Shown piece after piece: positions 50,109 through 55,819 of a DNA stretch of 55,819 nt. Both the position numbers and the translations under genes were made by a program. Each line of letters begins with the position of its first letter. Positions within the stretch are counted from its first letter, which is position 1. The DNA comes from Devosia sp. 66-22 (GTDB lineage Bacteria; Pseudomonadota; Alphaproteobacteria; Rhizobiales; Devosiaceae). Location of the stretch: the NCBI GenBank assembly GCA_001899065.1, contig MKUZ01000021.1, positions 15,815 through 71,633 on the forward strand, in the 5' to 3' direction. The notes beneath the pieces are model-generated. The model was not told the origin of the DNA. It saw only the letters and a program-made list of their open reading frames with translations, and ran no database searches.

Positions 50109-51860
50109 TCAACCGGTCAGACTGCCGGCGCTGCTGCGCGATTTCGTCGGATCATAGACGACGACGCGGTCGCGCCCGTCTTCCTTGGCGTTGTAGAGCG
50201 CGGCGTCGGCCATGTCGGCGACCTGCTCCACCGTCTCGCCCGGCTCGGCGAGACAGGCGCCGATACTGACCGTTACGGGGACGGTCCGGCCGTCCCGCAG
50301 CGGCACGGGGTTGGACAGCCCGCGACGCATGGCGTCTGCGATCGCCCTGAGTGGACGCGATCCGAGATCGGAAAACAGCACGATGAACTCATCGCCGCCC
50401 CAACGGCCGCAGATATCGGAGGGACGCAGCACGACCGAGATGCGCCGGGCGATCTCGGCGGCCACTTCGTCACCGGCCTGGTGTCCGAAACTGTCGTTGA
50501 TTTCTTTGAACCGATCGATGTCGATCAGCAGCATGGCCAGACGTGCATCGGTCGATGCCGCCGTCTGCACCTTGACGAAGCTGTCCGAAAAGCCGCGCCG
50601 GTTGGCGATACCGGTGAGCTGGTCGCGATAAGCGAGCGCATGCAGCTCCGCCGTCCGCTCTTCGACCAGCCGCTCGAGCGTGCGCATATTGTCCTGCACC
50701 GTCTCAGCCATGCTCGACAGCGTCTGCGACAGGCGCCCGATCTCGTCGTTGCGCCGGTCTGGCGTGACAGGCGCGCCGGCGGGTACCGCTGCGACGCCGG
50801 CTTCGACCCTGCGCAGGCGATCGACCACGAACAGCTTGAACAGGAAGGCGATCAACAGGGCCACCCCGATCATCAGCGCCGCGATCAGCAGCCCGATCGG
50901 TAGGAACAGGCTGCGGTCGATGATCTCGTCGACGTCCATGAAGGTGACGTTGTACCAACCCAGGCGGTCGAGGTAGCCGACGCCGACAAGAACCTGGTGC
51001 CCATCGATCTGCATGAAGCGCGAGCGCACTTCGACGTCGCCGGTCGTGACCTCAGCGATCATTGATCGCAAGGTGTCCTGATCGGCCGGCAGGTCGATGA
51101 GGCTGTAGATCGTCTTCTTGCTCTCGATCGCCTTGGTCAGCGAGTGGAAGTCGATGAAGCGCGGATCGCGGTGCGCCTGCAGCGCACCGACTGCGTCGAC
51201 AAACATCGACTGCACGCCGGCCTGCGGAAAGTCGACGACCTGGCGGATGAACGAGGTGAGGTCGATGCCGGTGCCGAGCACGCCAAGCACCTTGTCGCCG
51301 TCGCGGATGACGCAGTTGATCCACACATTGGTGACGCCGAGCTCGTCGTCGTGGTCGACGTTGAGGTGGCAACCCTGACCGAGGGCCGCCGTGGTGTAGT
51401 ACCATCCGTCGCGCGGGTTATCGCGCTTCAGCGTGTGGCTGAGCTGCTTGCCGGCGTACGAATTGGTCGCGTCGTTGTAGTAGTAATTGCCCGAAGCGTT
51501 GACGACGAAGAAGTAGGATCCGTTCGAGAACGACTCCCGGTAGAGCTCGAGCTCGGCGATCGCGCGCTCGCGCTTGTCCGGATTGTTTTCGTCGAGAGCC
51601 CATTCGTGGATGATGGGCGAGCGGGTGAGCGTCTCGGCGAGCGTGACTTCCTGCATCAGGGCGCCGAGACCGCGGTAGCGGTCGAACAGGATCTGCTTTT
51701 CGGCGAAGAGGGTGCCCAACTGCACGATGGTGGTGTTGACCAGCGTGTTGAACCCCCAATAGGCCGGGACGGCGATGATCGCGAAGCCGACGAGGGTAAT
51801 GAGCAGGATGCTGGAGCGGAGGCTGGTGAGCAGCGGAAGGCGCGCCGATTTTGCTGCCAT
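50109..51860 (-). CDS. membrane diguanylate cyclase with Cache sensor
   Basis: A 583-residue signalling enzyme making cyclic di-GMP from GTP. There is an N-terminal membrane segment (SSILLITLVGFAIIAVPAYW), then a periplasmic dCache-like sensor at residues 40-285. A second membrane segment at about 300 (LLIAALMIGVALLIAFLF) is followed by a HAMP-like stretch and a GGDEF domain. The active-site motif is GGDEF in RWGGDEFIVLF. An RPSD I-site lies five residues upstream, so product inhibition is expected. No EAL domain. Confidence 0.92.
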   Translation of the reverse strand: MAAKSARLPLLTSLRSSILLITLVGFAIIAVPAYWGFNTLVNTTIVQLGTLFAEKQILFDRYRGLGALMQEVTLAETLTRSPIIHEWALDENNPDKRERAIAELELYRESFSNGSYFFVVNASGNYYYNDATNSYAGKQLSHTLKRDNPRDGWYYTTAALGQGCHLNVDHDDELGVTNVWINCVIRDGDKVLGVLGTGIDLTSFIRQVVDFPQAGVQSMFVDAVGALQAHRDPRFIDFHSLTKAIESKKTIYSLIDLPADQDTLRSMIAEVTTGDVEVRSRFMQIDGHQVLVGVGYLDRLGWYNVTFMDVDEIIDRSLFLPIGLLIAALMIGVALLIAFLFKLFVVDRLRRVEAGVAAVPAGAPVTPDRRNDEIGRLSQTLSSMAETVQDNMRTLERLVEERTAELHALAYRDQLTGIANRRGFSDSFVKVQTAASTDARLAMLLIDIDRFKEINDSFGHQAGDEVAAEIARRISVVLRPSDICGRWGGDEFIVLFSDLGSRPLRAIADAMRRGLSNPVPLRDGRTVPVTVSIGACLAEPGETVEQVADMADAALYNAKEDGRDRVVVYDPTKSRSSAGSLTG

Positions 51861-51917
51861 AGACCGCCGTTGGCCGACCTCCGCCGACCCCTTCCACCTG
51901 CATTCCCGCGTCCTGAA

Positions 51918-52553
51918 CTATGGCTGCTCCATGGTGAACGAAGTGCTAAGGTCCTGCGTCAGGAAACGCTGCGCGGCGACGAGTTCCTCGCGCCGGATTT
52001 CGTGTCCTCCTTCATGCCACGAGACGGAAGCCTCCGCGCCCTGCGCGGCGAAGTAGGCGGCGAGGCGCTCCGTGAGTGCCGCTGGCGCGATCGGGTCGCG
52101 GCGCCCGGCGGTGAGCAGCACCTGCTTGCCCTCGAGCCCCGGCTGGGGCGCGGGGTCGAACGGGATGAGCGGATGCATCAGCACGGCACGGTCGACGGCC
52201 CTGGGCGCGCCGAACAGGACCGAGGCGAGGATATTGGCGCCGTTCGAGTAGCCGAGCGCCGCCACGGCGGACGGCTTCAGGCGGTCCGTTTGCGCCGCGA
52301 TGAAGGCGCCGAGCTTGTCCGTCGCCCGGGCAAGGTCGACCATGTCGTAGACGCCCTCGCCGGTGCGGCGGAAGAAGCGGAGCGAGCCGCCTTCGCTGAC
52401 ATCGCCGCGCGGCGCGATCAGGTGGGCGCCGGGCACAAGCTGGCGGCCGAGACCGATGAGGTCGTTCTCGTTCCCACCGGTACCGTGCAACAGCAAGAGC
52501 AGCGGCGCACCACGGGCCGCCGCGACTTCGGCGAAGTCGTAAGAGGCGCTCAT
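51918..52553 (-). CDS. alpha/beta hydrolase, carboxylesterase/phospholipase-like
   Basis: A 211-residue small serine hydrolase. Oxyanion motif LLLHGTGGNENDL, nucleophile in GYSNGAN, Asp in GRRDPIAP and His in GGHEI. It overlaps the stop of the upstream dioxygenase gene by four bases. That pairing of ring-cleaving dioxygenase and small esterase is common in proteobacteria and suggests linked function. Cytoplasmic. Confidence 0.9.
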   Translation of the reverse strand: MSASYDFAEVAAARGAPLLLLLHGTGGNENDLIGLGRQLVPGAHLIAPRGDVSEGGSLRFFRRTGEGVYDMVDLARATDKLGAFIAAQTDRLKPSAVAALGYSNGANILASVLFGAPRAVDRAVLMHPLIPFDPAPQPGLEGKQVLLTAGRRDPIAPAALTERLAAYFAAQGAEASVSWHEGGHEIRREELVAAQRFLTQDLSTSFTMEQP

Positions 52554-53479
52554 TCGAGCGGCTCCAGGGTCTTTTCGAGCCGGCTGCGCAGATGCTCGTG
52601 CTGCGCGGGCAGCTTCAGCGCTTCGCCCAGATGCGCGGTGTCCTCGTCGCGGTCGAAGCCGGGCTCGTTGGTGGCGATCTCGAACAACACGCCACCCGGC
52701 GTGCGGAAGTAGATCGCCCAGAAATAGTCGCGGTCGATCACCGGTGTCACCTGGAAGCCGGTGTCCATCAGCGCCTTGCGCACCTCAAGCTGCGCCGCGC
52801 GGTTGTCGACCGCGAAGGCGATGTGATGCACCGAGCCGGCGCCGAGGTCGCCGCGCGGCACGCCGGGGAGTGTCTCGATGTCGATGGCGTCGGCGCCATT
52901 GCCGTCCGGACGGACCAGTCGCTTGGTGCCGGCGTGGGTTTCGGCGTGCTGATAGCCCATGAACTTGAGCAGCTCTTCGGTCGCGCCCGCGTCGCGCAGG
53001 CGCAACGACGCAGAGTGGAAGCCGCGGATGGCATGATCGGCGGCAATGCCGTCGCCGATCCAGGCCGGGCGAACGTCGTTCTTGTCCTCGACCAGAGCGA
53101 GGCCATCCCCGTCCGGGCCGGAAAAGGCGAGGCGCCGGCTACCGAAACTCTCGTCGCGCTTGAGGTCGGCGACGCCCTGGGCGGCGAGGTGCTGCTGCCA
53201 GAAATCGAGCGAACCTTCGGGAACAGAGAAGACGGTGGTGCCCACTTCGCCGGTGCCGGGGCGACCACGGATGATGTGGGGGAACGGGAAGTAGGTCATC
53301 ACCGAGCCGGGGGTGCCGTGCTCGTCGCCGTAATAGAGGTGATAGACGCTGGGTTCGTCGAAATTGACGGTCTGCTTGACGCGGCGGAGGCCGAGGGTGC
53401 GGGTCCAGAACGCATTGTTCTCGGGCGCGCTGCTGGCCATCGCGGTGACGTGGTGGAGGCCTTTGATCTGATTGAGCAT
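52550..53479 (-). CDS. ring-cleaving dioxygenase (VOC family, PcpA-like)
   Basis: A 309-residue protein of two tandem vicinal-oxygen-chelate domains. The metal His is in IKGLHHVTAMAS near residue 10, His in SVHHIAFAVD near residue 220, and a Glu in GGVLFEIATNEPGFD near residue 270. This is the PcpA/LinE-like quinol dioxygenase group, which uses Fe(II) to open hydroquinone-type rings. ATG at 53479 has GGAG six bases upstream; a TTG two codons earlier is less likely. Confidence 0.9.
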   Translation of the reverse strand: MLNQIKGLHHVTAMASSAPENNAFWTRTLGLRRVKQTVNFDEPSVYHLYYGDEHGTPGSVMTYFPFPHIIRGRPGTGEVGTTVFSVPEGSLDFWQQHLAAQGVADLKRDESFGSRRLAFSGPDGDGLALVEDKNDVRPAWIGDGIAADHAIRGFHSASLRLRDAGATEELLKFMGYQHAETHAGTKRLVRPDGNGADAIDIETLPGVPRGDLGAGSVHHIAFAVDNRAAQLEVRKALMDTGFQVTPVIDRDYFWAIYFRTPGGVLFEIATNEPGFDRDEDTAHLGEALKLPAQHEHLRSRLEKTLEPLE

Positions 53480-53587
53480 TTTCAACTCCTTCGGGCTGGA
53501 GCCCGGTCTCGCCGCAGAATATGGCGCGGCGCCGATTGGTCGAGAATGCCGAAGGACGACACAGGACTGTTGTCGTCTGTCGAACGA

Positions 53588-54343
53588 TCAGCGCATGAAG
53601 CCGAGACTGTCCTCTGTCGACCCGGTCGGGCGGTATTCGAGGCCGACAAAGCCCTGGTAGCCATGATCGGCGAGCCAATCGAGCCGGGCGCGCCAGTCCA
53701 TGTTGCCGCTGCCGGGCTCGCCGCGGCCTTGCGTGTCGGCGAGGTGCGCGTGCACGACGCGATCGAGGCGGCCGTCGAGCACGTCCTCGATGTGCTCGCC
53801 CATCATGGCGGAGTGATAGATGTCGTAGAGCAGCTTCACCTCGGGCCGGTCGACTTCGTCGATGATGTCGAGACCCTCGACGGTGGAGGTGAGGTAGTAG
53901 CCGGGGTGATCGACGCGATCGTTGAGCGGTTCGAGGGCGAGCGTGACGCCCGAGCCCTTGACGATGTCGGCCGCCTCCCTGAGCACCTTGACGAGGGCGG
54001 CATGCTGGACGCTGCGCGGGATGCCCGGCCGCTCGTCGCCGGTGGTGACGACCATCACCGGGGCGCCGAGCCGGAGGGCGGCGAGCAGCGATGCGCGGAC
54101 GCTCTCGAGAAAGAGCGGATGCATTTCGGGATCGGTGATCTGGCGCATCGGCGCACAGAGGATGCCGACCATCGACAGGCCTGTCTCATCGAGCGCTGCC
54201 CTGACCGCGTCGAGATCCTTGGTGGAAGCGTCCCAGAACTCGATTCCAGAAAGGCCGGCGGCCCGGGCGGCGCGGATACGGTCGGCGAAGACCGGGGCTT
54301 CCTTTTCGAACAGCCACTCGATGCAGGCGGAGTACTTCGTCAC
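53588..54343 (-). CDS. hydroxypyruvate isomerase-like TIM-barrel protein
   Basis: A 251-residue xylose-isomerase-like TIM barrel. N terminus [20 protein letters not shown], then [10 protein letters not shown]; metal ligands appear as Glu in LALEPLN, Asp/His in [11 protein letters not shown], His in HAHLAD and the terminal Glu in GLEYRP. It probably isomerises hydroxypyruvate or a ketose. The GTG start overlaps the PncB stop (GTGA), so it is translationally coupled to nicotinate salvage, an odd pairing. Confidence 0.88.
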   Translation of the reverse strand: MTKYSACIEWLFEKEAPVFADRIRAARAAGLSGIEFWDASTKDLDAVRAALDETGLSMVGILCAPMRQITDPEMHPLFLESVRASLLAALRLGAPVMVVTTGDERPGIPRSVQHAALVKVLREAADIVKGSGVTLALEPLNDRVDHPGYYLTSTVEGLDIIDEVDRPEVKLLYDIYHSAMMGEHIEDVLDGRLDRVVHAHLADTQGRGEPGSGNMDWRARLDWLADHGYQGFVGLEYRPTGSTEDSLGFMR

Positions 54344-55644
54344 ACAACCACCTCGTGGGCAACGCGACCCTTGTCGCCAAAGATACGCAGATAGCGCGCG
54401 ATCTCCTTGGGATCGCCGGTCGCCTTCTCGGGATTGTCCGAGAGCTTGACGGCGGGGCGGCCGTCGGCCGAACTGACCTTGCACACCAGCGAGATCGGAT
54501 CGAGCCGCGGATTGGGGAAGGGCGAGCAGCCGGCGAAATCGTTGGTGAGATTGGTGCCCCAGCCGAAGGCCATGCGGACGCGGCCGCTGAAATGGTTGTA
54601 GGCGCCCTCGATGGCGTCGACATCGAGGCCATCGGAGAAGATCAGCAGTTTTTCGCGCGGATCGCGGCCGCGCTCCTGCCACCAGCGGATGATGCGCTCG
54701 CCGCCTTCGATCTCGGGAGCCGAATCGGGACGGAAACCGGTCCAGTCGGCCACCCAATCGGGCGCGTCGCGCAGGAAGGCATCGGTGCCGAAGGCATCGG
54801 GCAGGACGATCTTGAGGTTGCCGCCATAATAGCTCTCCCAGTCCTGCAGCACCTGGTAGGGCGCGGCGCGGAGGGCTTCCTCATTGGGGGCGAGCGCGGC
54901 GAGGACCATGGGCAGCTCGTGCGCGTTGGTGCCAAGCGCTTCGAGATCGTTGTCCATGGCGAGCAGCACGTTGGAGGTGCCGGTGAAATTGTCGCCGAGG
55001 CCTTCCTTGAGGGCTTCGACGCACCAGCGCTGCCACAGGAAGGAATGGCGCCGGCGCGTGCCGAAGTCGGAGATGCGCAGATCGGGCAGGCGCTTGAGCC
55101 GTTCGACCTTCTCCCACATCTTGGCCTTGGCCCGCGCATAGGTGACATCGAGCGTAAACGGGCCGTAGTCGCGCAGCGCCGCGCGCGAGCGCAGCTCATT
55201 GATGATGGCGAGCGCGGGGATTTCCCACATGGTGGTTTCGACCCAGCGCCCGGGGAAGGTCAGCTCGTACTGGCCGCCGGTCCTTTCGAGATGGTAGTCG
55301 GGCAGGCGGAAGTCCTCGAGCCAGCGCAGGAATTCGGGCGAGAAGATCTGCTTGCTGCCGTAGAAGCTGTTACCCGCGAGCCAGATCATCTCCTTTTTGG
55401 AGAAGCGCAGGGTGCGCGCGTGGTCGAGCTGCGCCCGAAGCTCGCCCTCATCGATCTCCTCGGCGAGATGCACTGTGTGCTTGCGGTTGATCAGCGAGAA
55501 GGTCGCGTCGACCCTGGGGTAGAGCCCCCAGATCATTTGCAGCATCAGGAGCTTGTAGAAGTCCGTATCGAGCAGTGAGCGCACGATCGGATCGAGCTTC
55601 CAGGTGTGATTGTAGACGCGCCGCGCAATGTCGGTCTTGGGCAT
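54340..55644 (-). CDS. pncB: nicotinate phosphoribosyltransferase
   Basis: A 434-residue enzyme converting nicotinate and PRPP to nicotinate mononucleotide in NAD salvage. Landmarks are [16 protein letters not shown] near the N terminus, the conserved [14 protein letters not shown] with [10 protein letters not shown], and [10 protein letters not shown] near the phosphate-binding end. The activating His is probably in TRRRHSF. ATG at 55644 ([13 protein letters not shown]) is preferred over an upstream start with a poor sequence. Confidence 0.95.
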   Translation of the reverse strand: MPKTDIARRVYNHTWKLDPIVRSLLDTDFYKLLMLQMIWGLYPRVDATFSLINRKHTVHLAEEIDEGELRAQLDHARTLRFSKKEMIWLAGNSFYGSKQIFSPEFLRWLEDFRLPDYHLERTGGQYELTFPGRWVETTMWEIPALAIINELRSRAALRDYGPFTLDVTYARAKAKMWEKVERLKRLPDLRISDFGTRRRHSFLWQRWCVEALKEGLGDNFTGTSNVLLAMDNDLEALGTNAHELPMVLAALAPNEEALRAAPYQVLQDWESYYGGNLKIVLPDAFGTDAFLRDAPDWVADWTGFRPDSAPEIEGGERIIRWWQERGRDPREKLLIFSDGLDVDAIEGAYNHFSGRVRMAFGWGTNLTNDFAGCSPFPNPRLDPISLVCKVSSADGRPAVKLSDNPEKATGDPKEIARYLRIFGDKGRVAHEVVV

Positions 55645-55819
55645 CAGGCATAGGCTCCAACTCGCGGGCCCTGTGTAATGCATCGAATGTGATGTGCGAA
55701 CCGTTTTTGCGGCATGGCCGATCCTCTACAAATTGCACGAGCGCACCCACCGGGCGGCCATGCGGCTCCCGGGTTTGGGGGATGCTCCTTCGCCCTGTGG
55801 GCAAGGGAGCGGCGAGGCG
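55645..55819. other. upstream region of pncB, window end
   Basis: About 175 bases with an AT-richer patch near 55700-55735 that may hold the pncB promoter (TTGCAC-like and TTGTAG-like hexamers on the minus strand). No gene is supported before the window ends. Confidence 0.35.

Noticed and set aside
51144-52712. A 522-residue rightward frame opposite the cyclase and esterase
   Set aside because: It is a shadow of GGDEF/Cache and hydrolase genes, with Val/Glu/Arg-rich composition.

Overview
The window is GC-rich, densely coded bacterial DNA. It carries several ABC-transporter catabolic operons, MurR/RpiR, GntR/FadR and ROK sugar-type regulators, a DUF599 protein, a DedA protein and many four-base start/stop overlaps. 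Together these suggest an alphaproteobacterium of the Hyphomicrobiales, perhaps Devosia-like. That placement is inference from gene style, since no rRNA or other marker gene is present.

Layout. (1) 1-3066: an alpha/beta hydrolase, a secreted Sel1-repeat protein, a DUF599 membrane protein and an initiator tRNA-fMet with a clear promoter. (2) 3052-9369: a 6.3-kb integrated element bounded by an 18-bp direct repeat of the tRNA 3' end. It has a frameshifted tyrosine recombinase next to the tRNA, small genes of unknown function, an AlpA-type regulator, a ParB-N-domain protein and a secreted cargo protein. (3) 9410-19323: an RpiR regulator divergent from a nine-gene operon with a NitT/TauT-type importer, two Gfo/Idh/MocA dehydrogenases, a metal amidohydrolase ending in six histidines, a TIM-barrel-like protein, an SDR and a VOC protein. 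(4) 19480-26677: a second RpiR regulator with a palindrome inside its promoter spacer, then an iron/sugar-phosphate-type importer, a histidine phosphatase and a Na/Pi transporter. The order fits uptake of a phosphorylated compound, dephosphorylation and phosphate export. (5) 26699-36207: a divergent pair of operons. Leftward lie a threonine-synthase-like PLP enzyme, an MBL hydrolase and a FadR-type regulator. Rightward lie a sugar-type ABC importer, a creatininase-family hydrolase, an AstE/AspA deacylase and an SDR. (6) 36208-42432: a surface-polysaccharide patch with a GT-C-like membrane protein, a sugar-nucleotide epimerase-like protein, a recombination scar holding the first ten codons of a lost gene, and a two-domain glycosyltransferase. 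(7) 42470-46443: a ROK regulator, an SMP-30 lactonase, a 45-residue exported peptide, a Gfo/Idh/MocA oxidoreductase and a chimeric, stop-interrupted response-regulator pseudogene. (8) 46830-55644: housekeeping and stress genes (RidA, DedA, TPR, small GNAT, LprI/DUF3298, diguanylate cyclase, esterase, ring-cleaving dioxygenase, hydroxypyruvate-isomerase-like, PncB).

The three import operons share a design: a solute-binding gene, a catabolic or phosphatase suffix and a dedicated sugar-type regulator. Each solute-binding gene is followed by a strong GC hairpin before the next gene. No CRISPR array, rRNA gene or complete insertion sequence was seen.
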